Source: Cryptomeria japonica
Taxonomy: Eukaryota > Streptophyta > Pinopsida > Cupressales > Cupressaceae
Reading direction: 5' to 3'
DNA: 64,000 nucleotides
Assembly (NCBI RefSeq): GCF_030272615.1
Contig: NC_081412.1
Location: forward strand, 142,746,247 to 142,810,246
Part shown: in pieces, positions 32,694-43,769 of the stretch
Layout of the letters: every line of letters starts with the position of its first letter
Numbering within the stretch: position 1 is the stretch's first letter
Program-made: the position numbers and the translations under genes
The notes under the pieces: generated by a model
What the model saw: the letters and a program-made list of their open reading frames with translations, nothing else
The model's database searches: none
What the model was told of the DNA's origin: nothing

Positions 32694-33819
32694 TAATGAT
32701 GTCTCCCAAATCTGTAATGTAGGATTCCATAAACAAATCTACAATATCTGTCAAGTAATCATCCCATGAATCTGAAGCTGGAAGACAATGAATATCCTGC
32801 TGCACTGAATCACATGAAGGCAAAACTGTCGCACTATCCACATAATCAGGTGCAATAGGTGATGTGATACCAATATGAGGAGATGAAATACAAGACTCAA
32901 GAATGGGGTCACAAGTGAGAATCCCCATGTTCAAGTGTCCAAAGTTCTCCTCAAAGTCTGAACCATCACAATAAGTGTGATCATCATGTGTAGAATCATC
33001 AAATGTGAAATCATCATCATCAACAAAATCTGAAAAGGAGTATAACCGAGATGCATGATCAACCACCCCAGTCGCAATGATAGCTCTAGTCTCCATGTCT
33101 CGAATAAAAACTGAGTCAGGTGTGAACTCCACAACTCTCTTAGTTGCACCATGTGTGATTTGATAGATAGAAAGGAGATTGTTTGTTAAGTGGGGTACAC
33201 ACAACACATCATTGAAGGAGTTATCCCCAATGTCAATAGATCCTTTCACAATCACATCCATGTATGTATGATTGCCCATCAAAATCTATGGTATGGTGCA
33301 AGGCTCAAATGTAGAGAACATAGACTGTGAAGATGCCATATGATGAGAAGCCCCTGAATCTAGAAGCCATCTCTCTGAATCATGACTGATAGTAGCACAT
33401 AGAGCTTTTCCTTTTCTTGTTCCAAAAGAGTGAGTCTTTCCACTTGTAGAAGCCATGAATGCTTGCCCTTTTCCTTTTGAATGTGAGGAAGTGGAAGTTG
33501 ATGAATCATCCTTCTTGTAGACTTTAGGCAAATCAATGTTATGCTTTTTGATGATATGTGTGAGCTCATCAATCTTTTTAGAATAGCAATGATGCTCCTC
33601 ATGACCAATCTTTTTACAATAAGCACAAGTAGGTTTCTCCCTCTTTGGTGAATTATCTCTCTTGGAAGAGAATGAATCTCCTTGTTGTGGAGAAGATGGT
33701 GCTTTTTCTTTAGGCTTTGATTGCCATTTCTTCTTGTTTGAGTTGTCCTTTCCTTGATTTCCTTTGTTCCCTTGATTTGCCACTAATGCTTGAGACTTAG
33801 AAGCCTTAAGAATGCCCAT
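32629..33819 (-). CDS. TRG-2 gag C-terminus, protease and acidic tail
   Basis: The frame starts with a basic linker (GNKGNQGKDNSNKKKWQSKP), then the CCHC zinc knuckle CAYCKKIGHEEHHC near 33600-33640, and the protease site WLLDSGASHHMASS near 33330-33370. One stop lies at 33286-33288; reading continues in frame with the protease flap region (FNDVLCVPHLTNNLLSIYQI) and the first pre-integrase residues (DHASRLYSF). After that, where integrase should follow, the protein turns into an Asp-rich, Cys-poor tail (DFVDDDDFTFDDSTHDD) without any integrase motif, up to 32629. A frameshift near 32640 carries the tail on. Confidence 0.88.
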
Positions 33820-34405
33820 GCTTATCCATTTGTTCCATCATCAACATTTCATTGAAAGCATCAAATGTAGGCATTGTGTAGCTTGAACCCATTGTCATCC
33901 TATGGGTTTGGAAACTAGAAACAAATGCTGCATATTCTTGTGGAAGCTTGCCTATCAAGTTGAATATCAATTGAGTATCCTTCTTATCAATGCCACAATC
34001 TTTGAGTTGTGCCCTCAGCTCATTTGCCTTAGTGACATAATCTTGTATAGTATCAAAGTTCTTGGGATCTAACATGGTGAGATCACTATCAATTTGATAT
34101 CCCCTAATCCCATCAACTTGACCATACAAGTCTTGAAACTTTTGCCAAGCATCCTTGATTAGAGTACATTTCTCAATATGAAAAATGAGATCCTTTGATA
34201 CATACTTTCTTAAGGTACCAATTGCCATGATATTTTTAGTGAGCCAATCTAAGTGACCAACTGGATCAGCCTTAGGATCAGTTGGAGCAACAATAGTTCC
34301 ATCAATGTAATGAGTGAGTCCTTTTTCCATAAGTTTACTCCTTGCATCAATTTTCCAAGTATTATAGTTATGTGGAGTTAAGAGAGGAAACTTAGAAGAA
34401 CCCAT
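33806..34405 (-). CDS. TRG-2 gag (capsid region)
   Basis: I choose the Met at 34405 (MGSSKFPLLTPHNYNTWKID), which gives the standard copia gag N-terminus, over the upstream Met at 34435. The frame continues with HIEKCTLIKDAWQKFQDLYG, QDYVTKANELRAQLKDCGID and LIGKLPQEYAAFVSSFQ, the UBN2-type copia capsid. It ends at 33806 because of a one-base frameshift; the next frame takes over at 33819 with the linker and zinc knuckle. The protein would build the particle. Apart from the frameshift this part is intact. Confidence 0.9.
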   Translation of the reverse strand: MGSSKFPLLTPHNYNTWKIDARSKLMEKGLTHYIDGTIVAPTDPKADPVGHLDWLTKNIMAIGTLRKYVSKDLIFHIEKCTLIKDAWQKFQDLYGQVDGIRGYQIDSDLTMLDPKNFDTIQDYVTKANELRAQLKDCGIDKKDTQLIFNLIGKLPQEYAAFVSSFQTHRMTMGSSYTMPTFDAFNEMLMMEQMDKHGHS

Positions 34406-36012
34406 AGCAGCAAAAAGGAAGGAACACAAAAGCACAAAAGCACAAGAGACACCCCCCCAAATTCACTCAATCAATGTACCCCCCCTAAAGTGATGATTTT
34501 GGCACTTTATACTTAGTGCGATTACAATGAGCCACTTGCAAAACAAGGCAAAGTGGACTTATGATGCAAATTTTACAACTTCTCAAATGAGATACAAGAG
34601 ACTTCAATCAATAGTGCAATGAATCTAACTGAGATTCAAGCAAATATACAAGTACCAAGAGAGCAAAAAATGGCCAAGATCTAAAAGTAGAATATCTACT
34701 TACAAAGTAGAATTTCTACTTACAATGACATCAATCTGATAGCATCAAGTGAAAGTAAACAAAAAAATATGCACTTTCAAAAAAAATGACACCTGAAAAG
34801 GAGGTCAGATGACCTCAAACAAAGCCTCTGAAGTTGCAAAAACTGGGATTACTCAGGGATAGTCACCAAAAAATGCATTTTCTGAAAAATATGTGCATCA
34901 AAATCAAAAAATTTCTTCACCACTACGGAGAGCACGAAATTCTAGCCCATTTCAAAAAAAATTGCTCGAAAAAAGGAGCAAAAATGAGCAAGTTATGGCA
35001 ATTTGAAGTTGAACTGCAAAATCAAAAATGCAAATGAGAGAGGGTCCAAAAATTTTCAAACCCTGCTGATGTGGCACTGATGTCAGCAATTCATTGGGTT
35101 AAATTTGATGGCTGTATGACCATCGCAAAAACTTCACCCTCTGCTGACTGGGCGTTCGTACCGTACAGACAGATGATGTGGCCACTTGACTGTATATTCC
35201 GTACCGTATGGATTTGCTGATTTGGCAAGCTGATTTGGTAGGTGACAGTGTGTATGGAAATCTGCGTGCACTATACAGAAGTGACGTGTCAGGTGACAGG
35301 GCGTACGGTTTGTACTGCGGGCCAGTGGCCGCCTGCCACGTGGCGGGCGCGGTCCTCCAGTCTTTGGGTTGACTGATGTCCGCGTGAGGCACCGGAGCCG
35401 AGAGCGGTGGGAGGAGCTAGCGTCGCTGGTGGTGGCGGAGCACAGGCTGCGGCAGAGCTGGAGATGTAGCGGCCGACATGAGCTCAGGGGGTGGCGCGTC
35501 GGCAGAGACGGGCGGGCATGAACTGGCGGGGACTTTGGGCGCCGGTGCGGCGGCGGTGTCGTGGACGAGGCGCCGGCGGAATCGGACGGCGGCGCGTGGA
35601 TGCGGGCTACACGGCGACAGAGACAAAGACAGCGAGGACGGTAGGGTACGACACGTGTCGTAGACCTGCAAACCTGCAGGGTCACGGGGGGGGTCTGCGG
35701 ACCCCCCAAAAAATTGATTTTTTTTGTTTTTTATATTTTTTTTTGACAAAATATTTTTTCAGAAATGAATTTTTTTTTTTTTCGAAAAATACAATAATAT
35801 TCCGAAAATCCGTACGATATAAGCAAAATTGGAGAAAAAAATTTTCTCACCAAAATAGGCCGAATTTATAACCAAAATTCATGGAAACGGCCTTCTGGAC
35901 GCAATGGCGGGGTCGGATCTGGTCTAGGACGCCTCCATAAGATGCTACTCCTCAGATCTGCCTCTTAACGTCGCAATAATGCCTCTTCAAGACAAATCAA
36001 TGAAGCCCCAAT
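34406..36012 (-). other. TRG-2 leader with GC-rich segment
   Basis: This 1.6-kb untranslated leader lies between priming site and gag. Nearest the priming site it has T- and A-rich runs (35700-35860) shared with TRG-1. The segment 35130-35700 is strikingly GC-rich against the AT-rich surroundings and gives long open frames in several frames and on both strands, as GC-rich DNA does; none resembles a known protein. The segment near gag (34440-35100) shows nothing recognisable. Confidence 0.6.
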
Positions 36013-36025
36013 GGCTCTGATACCA
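36013..36025 (-). promoter_or_regulatory. Primer-binding site of TRG-2
   Basis: Minus strand TGGTATCAGAGCC directly inside the LTR, complementary to initiator methionine tRNA and identical to the site of TRG-1. Confidence 0.87.
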
Positions 36026-36507
36026 TGTTGGATTTTGCCAAGATCAAGAGCTCAATGAAATGTACAAAATAGAGATATAATATGGGACAGGAATAAACTG
36101 TATTCTCATCAATAGAAAATGATCAATAACATAGCTACATACAATGTAGATGAGCCTTCTTATATAGGCAAGGCTAGGGATATGTATGAGCACACAAATA
36201 TGACATGTGGCTCAATAAGAAACAAGGGTAGGTAGGAAATAGGTGTGGGTAGGTAGGAGAAATAATATAATATTCCACATGAGGTGGATCATCCACCGAA
36301 GGTGGAATTATCACTCCACAATAAGTGGATATGATAGTGTAATAACAAGATCAACACCATAAAAGGTGGAATTTCTCCTACACACACTATCCCAATGTGG
36401 CACAAACACCCAAGTGTCTCATATCCAAACTACTATGAAATGCATTATCCTAAGTAAACTTAAGTAAGTGTAATAATATCCAAGATGAATAATTATTTAC
36501 ACCAACA
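36026..36507 (-). repeat. 5' LTR of TRG-2 (482 bp)
   Basis: It is the same length as the 3' LTR, with about seven substitutions between them and no gap. The minus-strand TATA box is at 36160-36169. It ends next to the target copy ATAAT. Confidence 0.95.
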
Positions 36508-36675
36508 ATAATTAAGCAGTGATAGAATTTAAATAGAATAATTAGTAAGATGATGAGGAAATATGAAATTAGAAGAATAAGATTTATTAACTTAATTAAA
36601 GAATTAAAGAATTTTTTAACTAATTTAGACGAATAATTAGTACATGATTAATGAGATATTTTTTAGGTGTCTACA

Positions 36676-39047
36676 TTTGCCCCTCTTTGAGACAATATCG
36701 GAATGACATTGTTTCAAAGAAAATGAAAAAAATTCTGCCCTAGTATGCCCCGGTGATACTTAGAGTGTAATGCCCCCTCGAGATATTGTTTATGCATTAA
36801 AGGTATGAATGATCTCTCAAAAAAAGAAGAATGTTAAATAGAAGAATAGTTAGTTGATTAGAGATAAAGATAGGTGATGTGAAGATGATATCGAGATAGA
36901 ATATGAGAGAATGAACCTTAGAATGAAATAGAATAATGTTAGATGATATAAAATGATTTAGAAAGAGATGAGAAAGGAATCAACAAACTAGCAATAAGAA
37001 AATGAGATGAAATGAGAATGATTGGCTCATGAACTTGTGTCATTATTTATTGCACAATATATATTCATCACTGAGCCTTACTATTGAACAATGGAGCTTA
37101 GCACATCAGGGTATAAGGAACCAAGATGTAAAGATATCTCATTGAAGAAACAAACACGTAGCAGACAAGGAGTGAACCCTCCATTCTAGTTGTAGTGCCA
37201 AGTTTCGAGGTATGTGTGATAGTCACAAGCATAACTATCTATGATATTTTGCATGAGATATTTTCTGAATGAACGTACCAACACAGGCACTCACTGGAAC
37301 TATTACCCAGAACTTCATTGGTCCACACCACAAACAACAAACAAAGAAAAAGATCAGGACCATCCCAGCTCCTCTAGTCACTTGTGGACATCCTTGAGTA
37401 GCATAGAAACATGATATGTCGCCAAATGAGAAAAGATAAAGACTAAATAGGACAAAATCCAGTAGCCATACTGATCTGTGTCTTCATTTTGATTGTTTGA
37501 TGTGATAGTTGATAATGTCTGATCTCATAAAGTTGTGGACCCTGTTTAAGACTGATATGTCTCATTTAGAGTGTATCCTCTCTTTTTTTAAGACAAGATA
37601 ATGATCACTTGATATGAATATGATATGATTGAAAAGAAAGTTTGATCAGTTGATTGCAGACGTTTGACTGGATAGTCGTACCTTTTGTTAACTTCGTGTG
37701 AAGTGTTTGCTGGATATTTGCTAGGGCATTTGTTTCTTGCGAGACATTTTATTGCAATTTTTTTTGATTGATTGATTTTTGATTGTTTTTGGTTGTTTTT
37801 TTCAAGAATTTTTCTGGATGTTTTTGGAATGTATTTCTTTTCAATGTTTTTGGATTTTATGGATTATATATGAATGTTTTTGATTGACTTTTTTCAGGAT
37901 CAAATTAGATTTTTAGGGTTTTTTTAGGACTTTATATGATTTTTTAAGGATTTTTTCAGTTATGCCCCCAGTGTGCAAACCCATATGACATAATGATCTA
38001 TAGATTGCATGTGGACACAAAGAATTTTTGACATGACCTATGTTAATGCAATATGCATGATGAAGATGCATTTCCTATTCAAACAAGGATGATTGTGTTT
38101 GTTTAGCATTTCGTAATACACTAATTGAATTGGAGGTACAAAATATTTCATAGATAAGCGGTCAATCGATCCTTAAGGTCCTTTGGAACATCCAAATTAA
38201 CACAATTAGTGACTAGGGTTTACAAATGCAAGCGCATAAAACTTCCCCATTGGTTGTTGAAACTTTGATCTTCTTTTGCCCATGTGTGTGTAAATGAGTT
38301 AATTCCTACTCTTGTGTTCAGTAAAGATCCTTAGCATCCTATATGACTAGCTACATGGATTATCCTATGTTCAAAAGAATCCTGAATAGAGGCCAGCAAG
38401 CTTTTAGAGCTCCGACGAGGTTATAGACTGTAATTTCTCAAATATTGCTTCATTGCCAATAGGCATTCAATCTTTTTGCCGCACTTTGTATGAGTGATAG
38501 TTTAGTTATATATCATTTCTCTTTTGCCTTGAGATGATTATTTGGCATAGCTCTTTTTCTTTTATATTTTATTGCCTTGACTTGTAAGTAATGAAACCTA
38601 CTTGGGTGTGCAATTACAATGGCGCTGAAGTAGAATTTTAGATTTTTCACTAGTCATATGATCAACTAGGTTTCTAGAATGAATTAGAGATTTTGTTAAT
38701 GTGTTTGAGATATAGAAATCGATAGATTTTGGATAAACAAGTCTCAAATAGTGAAATTACTACCCAACCATAAGTAAAGCATCGTCACAGGGTAATGTTG
38801 AAAATGAATCACCTTAGGACCTTAAAGACCTCATGTTTGAATATCTAAGAAAGGAGATGACCCTTGTTTCTTTTGAATGCAAACAAATGATAAACTTGGA
38901 TAGTTGCTTTGTTTTATTGATGTTGCTAAATGGTAATGTCGGACTTTTGCAAATGCGATGCATTTGAATAGGAAACTATATGCGATGTAGTACTTTGAAT
39001 AAAATGATATGCAATGCAGAAAGAAAAATTTAAACTAACCCAGTCCT
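36676..39047 (-). other. Gyp-3 3' untranslated region
   Basis: The 2.4 kb between integrase and LTR hold no gene that I can support. A T-rich low-complexity stretch (37740-37960; minus strand A-rich) stands out. The polypurine tract AAAGAGGGGCAAA (minus strand) is at 36676-36688. A long 3' untranslated region is usual in Tat-clade gypsy elements. Confidence 0.6.
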
Positions 39048-40385
39048 TAGATATGATATCATTTAAGGTGCATACTGTTCATAGGGTTAGGGAGTGGATC
39101 TCCCTCCATGGTAGCCAAATTGTGTGCTTCATTTCCTATAACCCTTGTTATGATAAAAGGATCTAGCTAGTTAGGTTCAAACTTCCTTGGCTTTTCTGGT
39201 TCTGCTAGGTTCCTTTGGTTCTCCTTGAGAACTAGATCTCCCACTTCAAAACTCCTTGGGTGTACTCGTTTATTGTAACTCCTTCTCAATCTATTTTGGT
39301 AACCTTGCAAATGATTTAAAGAAGTTTGTCTCTCTTCATTGAGTGTTTCAAGCTCTTGTAATTTTGCAACCCAATAGTCTTCCTTTGATATGATGTTTTT
39401 TAGGAGACTCTTAAAGATGATAGTTCTATTTCAATAGGTAGTATCGCTTCTGTACCATAGACTAATGAATATGGTGTTACTCATGTAGGGGTACATATTC
39501 CTGTTCTATAAGCCCAAAGAGCAGGATTTAACTGGAGATTTTAGTCTCATCCTGCATCAGTGACAACTTTCTTTAGGATCTTCAATATTGTCTTGTTTGT
39601 TGCCTCTTCTTGTCCATTTCTTTGTGGATAATATGGTGTTGCAAATCTCTATTGTTTTTGAAATTTTTCACACAATTCTCATTTCTTGATTTTTGAATGG
39701 ACGTCTATTGTCTACCACTATGCACATTAGAATCCCATACCAACAGATAATGTAATTAAGCATGAACTTTGCTATTTTCTTTGCAGTGGTGTATGTAAGG
39801 GGAATTGCCTCGATCCATTTAGTAAAATACTCAGTAGCAGCTAAGATGAATTTGTGCCCATTGGAAGAAGTAGGATTGACTTTACCAACTAGATCTAACC
39901 CCCATTGTGTAAATGGCCATGGTGATGTAATAGGTTGAAGATCTTGTGCTGCTGCATGAATGAGGTCTCCATGCATTTGACATTGTTTACATTGTTGTAC
40001 ATATTTATTGGCATCCTTTTCCATGGTTGGTCAATAGTATCTAGTTCTTAACAATTTCTTTGATAGTGGCGAGCCACTTTGATGCGCCCCACAAATTCCA
40101 TCACATATCTCCTTTAAGGGAAGTTGTTCTTCTCTTTCATCAAGACATCGGAGAAGGGTTCCATCAAAGCCCTTTATATACAATGTGTCAGAAATAATAG
40201 TGTGTCTGGATGTCTGACGAATAAGAGTTTTCTTTTGATTTCTAGACAAATTAGGAGACATATACTTAGTATGTAAGTATCTGTATATTTCATTATACCA
40301 TGGGGATCTAGGACCCACAATTGAACATACATATTCTGATGAGGGAATCTCATATGTCACTATCATCAATTGTTCTATAATAAAC
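39048..40385 (-). pseudogene. Gyp-3 integrase
   Basis: The zinc-binding N-terminus reads LPLKEICDGICGAHQSG and CKQCQMHG. The core shows WGLDLVGKVNPTSSNGHKFI, YFTKWIEAIPL, CIVVDNRRPFKNQEM and, after a frameshift near 39670, NGQEEATNKTILKILKKVV, so all three catalytic acids (Asp, Asp, Glu) are present. The C-terminal domain continues to 39048 with KRVHPRSFEVGDLVLKE, KFEPN, DPFIITRV and LPNPMNSMHLK, the usual end of this integrase type. Stops lie near 40028, 39550 and 39174. This is better preserved than in Gyp-1, which lost the Glu. Confidence 0.9.
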
Positions 40386-40390
40386 TCAAA

Positions 40391-40800
40391 CTAAGTTTCA
40401 TTATTAGGCATATTTAGCAAAGATCCTACTATAGCCATGGCATTGGCTGCCTTGTTCTGCATCCTTGGAATCTTTTCAAAAGTGATGTTACTAAAATATT
40501 CTTTGTAATCTTGTGCCATTTGTTTATAAGGCAACAATTTATCATCGTATGTGTTATAATCATCATTGAACTGATTTACAATCAGTTGTGAGTCACCATA
40601 GACTTGTAATTCTTTTATCCTCCACTGCATAGCGATACAAAGTCCTATGATGAGAGCTTCATATATTCAGCTATATTGTTCATATAGGGAAAATTTATTT
40701 TGAATGACTTAGGGATAGAATCACCTTGGGGGGTGATGAAAAGAATCCCAGCTCTGAATCCATGATTTGTATAGGACCCATCAAAGTATAATTTCCACAT
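40391..40800 (-). pseudogene. Gyp-3 archaeal-type RNase H (aRNH), downstream of RT
   Basis: The translation holds WKLYFDGSYTNHGFRAGILF, ITPQGDSIPKSFKINFPYMN, NIAEY and, after a small frameshift near 40650, RIKELQVYGDSQLIVNQFND and MQNKAANAMAI. The catalytic motifs YFDGS and YGDSQ are intact, unlike Gyp-1. It is the second RNase H of Tat-clade elements, in the usual place between the first RNase H and integrase. Confidence 0.82.
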
Positions 40801-40829
40801 GGTAGATGTTGTCAATGTAAACACGGTTT

Positions 40830-41340
40830 CATCAAAAAAATCTATTAGTAGCAGGTGACTGTCTTGCAAGGGAGCCTCTGCTAACTGATCTTCTATAATC
40901 TTCCCTTTGATTTCCTTTTTGTCCACATACTCTATATTAAACTCACTTAAAATCATGACCAACTTAGCCAATCTTCTAGTCAATGTTGCTCTGCTTAACA
41001 AATATTTGAGTGGATCAAATGGTGTGATAAGTTGTACTTTGTGACTCATCATATAATGTCTAAGTTTCTAAGATACAAAAATCACTGCTATACATGCTCA
41101 TTCTATAAGAGTGTAATTAAGCTCATATCCAATTAGGGTTCTACTTATATAGTAGATTGCTCTTTCCTTTCCTTGATCATCATGTTGTGCCAACAAGGCT
41201 CCTAATGATGAGTTTGTTGCCAATAAATATAGTAATAGGGGCTTTCCTTGAGTAGGTAGAACTAATACTAGAGTATTCAAAATATAACTTTTAAAGCTTG
41301 AAAAGCTTCTTGGCACTGTTCTATCCATTTGAAGGTAACT
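40830..41340 (-). pseudogene. Gyp-3 retroviral-type RNase H
   Basis: Motifs are KPLLLYLLATNSSLGALLAQ, DDQGKERAIYYISRTLIGYE, then LITPFDPLKYLLSRATLTRR, KLVMILSEFNIEYVDKKEIK and LAEAPLQD. The order and spacing are those of the RNase H joined to gypsy RT. Frame changes near 41100 and 41290 and a stop near 41098 break it. Confidence 0.85.
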
Positions 41341-42230
41341 CCTTTTCTGAGTAAATACTGGAATGGATGACATTTATCTGCTAGCTGTGCTATGAACCTT
41401 TTTATGGACTGTAGTCTTCCTTTTACTCCTCTTAACTTCTTAAGTGTTGATGGAGGTTGCATATCCATAATTGTTTTGACCTTTGCAGGATCTACTTCAA
41501 TTCCTTTGTTAGACACAATAAATCCTAAAAGTTTGCTTGTTGTTACACCAAACACACACTTTTTAGGATTTAACCTAACATTGTACTGCTCTAATCAATC
41601 AAATATCATTGCAAGGACTTCAAGGTGACCTTTTCTTATCTGCGATTTAGCCAGTAGATCATCCACATAGTCTTCCATGATATTGTGTATCATTTCATGA
41701 AATAGTGTTGTCATAGCTCTTTGATATCTTGCTCCTATATTCTTAAGATCGAACAACATGACGTTCTAGCAATATGTTCCCCATGGATAGGTAAATATCA
41801 TCTTATGTTGATCTTTTGGTGCAATCCTTATCTGGTTATATCCTGAGAAACCATCCATTAATGAAAGCATTTCATTGCCAACAGTTAAGTCAACTATCAT
41901 GTCTATGTTGGGTAATGGGAAATCATCTTTAGGACATGTTTTATTTAGATCTCAGAAGCTAGTATAGATTCTTATGCCCCCAGTGGGCTTAGTCATAGGT
42001 AATAGATTGGATATCCATTTTGCATAGTCAATAGGTCGAATGAAGCCCACATCCAGAAGCTTTTGGAGTTCTATTTTGACTAGTAATGCAATCTATGGAT
42101 GCATCTTTCTTAGCTTTTTTTTGTATGGTTTAATTCCTGGTAGCAATGGTAAATAATGTAACACCAACTCTGGATCTAGGCTTGGCATATCTGCATAGGA
42201 CCAAGTGAAATTGATAGGATGTTATTTGAA
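41280..42230 (-). pseudogene. Gyp-3 reverse transcriptase
   Basis: Nearly one frame with stops shows LRKMHP, LLVKIELQKLLDVGFIRPID, YAKWISNLLPMTKPTGGIRI, LNKTCPKDDFPLPNIDMIVD, LSLMDGFSGYNQIRIAPKDQ, FTYPWGTYC, the catalytic YVDDLLAKS near 41655-41680, YNVRLNPKKCVFGVTTSKLL and IEVDPAKVKTIMDMQPP. The active site Asp residues are intact. Stops fall near 42095, 41950, 41766 and 41596. It is the closest relative in the window of Gyp-2 RT. Confidence 0.88.
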
Positions 42231-42257
42231 AAACTGTATGAATTTGTCCTTTTCTTC

Positions 42258-43157
42258 CTAGTTCAATGATTTTGCTAAGTGGATATTATGTACACCTTCT
42301 CCTTTTTCTATATTGACTTCTTCAATTTCTTCCATGAGTAATGTTGAATTCTCTTTTTCAATAGGTAGATTATCTAACCAAGTCTTTCCATTGCGATCAC
42401 TTTGATCCATATCTTCTAACATAGAGGCACTTACCTCTCCAAAGTATGTTGTTCTATCTAGGTCTACAACAAATCTTGCCTTGTGACCACCTTGTGGAAA
42501 CCCTCCTCTAACATCATGGAATTCTGCAATAGCTTCATCATTCTCAAACCAATCTAGAGTTGGTTTTCCTTCTCGGTCCCAGTCAATCAAATGTAAATGT
42601 TCAAGGGGTAATTCATTACTCCCTTCTATTGTAATAGATTTTGATAACATGCATACCTAGTTATTTGAGTGACCTAGTATATTTTCATCATCTATAGGCG
42701 ATTTGTGACCCTCTATCATGTCTATTGCTTGTGGGATGGAATCATGATTAGATAGGAATTCATATTCATCAGAATTCATCTCACTTTCTATGCATGTTTC
42801 GGCTTTTGAGGTTGTATCACTTATCTCCTCTTGTTCTTGCACCTGATTTTGTTGTGGATTTGTAGGCCTCCTTTGTATGGGGGTCACCCTTCTTAAACCT
42901 GGTATAAGCCATTGTAGTCTTTCTTCATCTGATTCATTGGGTGGAGCTTGAGTTGTTTCCCTTGGAAAAATTATTGAAAACAACCAAGGATTAGGCTCAT
43001 TTACTGGTGCTAAGCCTGTGTTTGTTACCATATTTGCTTGTGTGGATGTGTCAGATACTGTATTGCTAGGTGACTTCATGTTAGGTTCTTGTAGAAGTTG
43101 TCTCATATCTTCACCATCTAATTCTGTACTAGGAGATGTTGGTGTTTTCTTGCTCAT
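42258..43157 (-). pseudogene. Gyp-3 acidic spacer with second DW module
   Basis: Two open stretches lie between the G-patch and RT. The first (43157-42657) is polar and acidic (QVQEQEEISDTTSKAETC, QAIDMIEGHKSPIDDEN). The second (42650-42258) contains LHLIDWDREGKPTLDWFEND, EAIAEFHDVRGG and ARFVVDLDRTTYFGEV. The pattern DW..E.....L.WFE..E.IA...DVR matches a stretch upstream of the protease in the same element, see the 44796-44215 entry. No enzymatic motif is visible. Confidence 0.7.
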
Positions 43158-43178
43158 TTGAGATGAAGAAGGAAATGC

Positions 43179-43442
43179 TCATGTTGACAACTGACTTTGA
43201 GATATGTATTCTGATGGTAGCCTTGGTCTATTCCGTATATCTAATGTACATTGTCTTGCTTCTATTATATTTGGTACATGTTTATATCCTAATCCTTGAT
43301 TCTTTGGATTTTCATTTGGTACAATGAGTTCTAATCTTCCTTTCTTTTGCAATCCCAAGCCTGTGGTACCATCATACCCATGTTTTTGTAGCATCTTGAA
43401 TCCATTGCCATATTGGTCTAATGGTAACCTTGGTATTGTCAT
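43179..43442 (-). pseudogene. Gyp-3 G-patch domain
   Basis: The frame reads LDQYGNGFKMLQKHGYDGTT, GLGLQKKGRLELIVPNENPK and NQGLGYKHV. The glycine and aromatic spacing is that of a G-patch, here between protease and RT as in Gyp-2. It is open for 87 codons. Confidence 0.78.
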
Positions 43443-43769
43443 GTCATCTTCTTCTCTGTATATCTAGTGATTGACATCTTCATTCATATATTCTTCTTGT
43501 AAATCTCCCCACCTAATGAAAGAGCATGAATCTGAGTATTTTACTATTTATTTTCCTCTGTCTTATTTCATTACAATGCTTTGAGACTTCCAAAAAAACC
43601 TAGGAGAAAGATATAACTTTTTTCCATTTGAGGCACTTGAAATAGAGTATTCCCCACAACCAACATCCTTAATCTTCAAAGAAGATGTTGTAGGTGCATT
43701 CTTCTATATTTTTGTGATTGTTAATGACTCAATTTGTGTTGTGAGGGGTGTTGCTTGATTAATAGGTTC

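Larger units (their letters stand above)
31427..36507 (-). mobile_element. TRG-2: complete non-autonomous LTR element with gag-protease only
   Basis: This 5,081-bp element has identical-length LTRs of 482 bp, ATAAT target duplications (31422-31426 and 36508-36512), a priming site TGGTATCAGAGCC inside the right LTR, and a polypurine run (minus strand AAGGGGGG) inside the left LTR. Internally there is only gag, protease and an acidic tail; integrase, RT and RNase H are absent. It matches the class of terminal-repeat elements with a gag domain (TR-GAG) described in plants. The LTRs differ by about seven substitutions by eye. It must use the enzymes of an autonomous copia. Confidence 0.93.
30278..36675 (-). 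repeat. Putative 3' LTR of Gyp-3, split by TRG-2
   Basis: On the minus strand the boundary at 36675 is TGTAGACACC preceded by AAAGAGGGGCAAA (36676-36688), the typical polypurine tract and LTR start of plant gypsy elements. The other end is inferred at 30278, where Gyp-2 coding sequence stops and TGCTAAAATTC begins. Without TRG-2 and one target copy the LTR would be about 1.3 kb. It is very AT-rich, with ATTAATT repeats. I found no matching 5' LTR to the right, so the left border is inference. Confidence 0.55.

Noticed and set aside
35134-35871. Long open frames on both strands in the GC-rich leader of TRG-2
   Set aside because: They are low-complexity (Arg/Pro/Ser-rich on one strand, Gly/Ala/Arg-rich on the other), overlap each other in several frames and show no domain. 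This is what GC-rich DNA gives by chance.
37740-37960. T-rich stretch as a possible poly(A) tail of a LINE or SINE
   Set aside because: It is long, interrupted and has no element body or target duplication next to it; it lies inside the Gyp-3 3' untranslated region.
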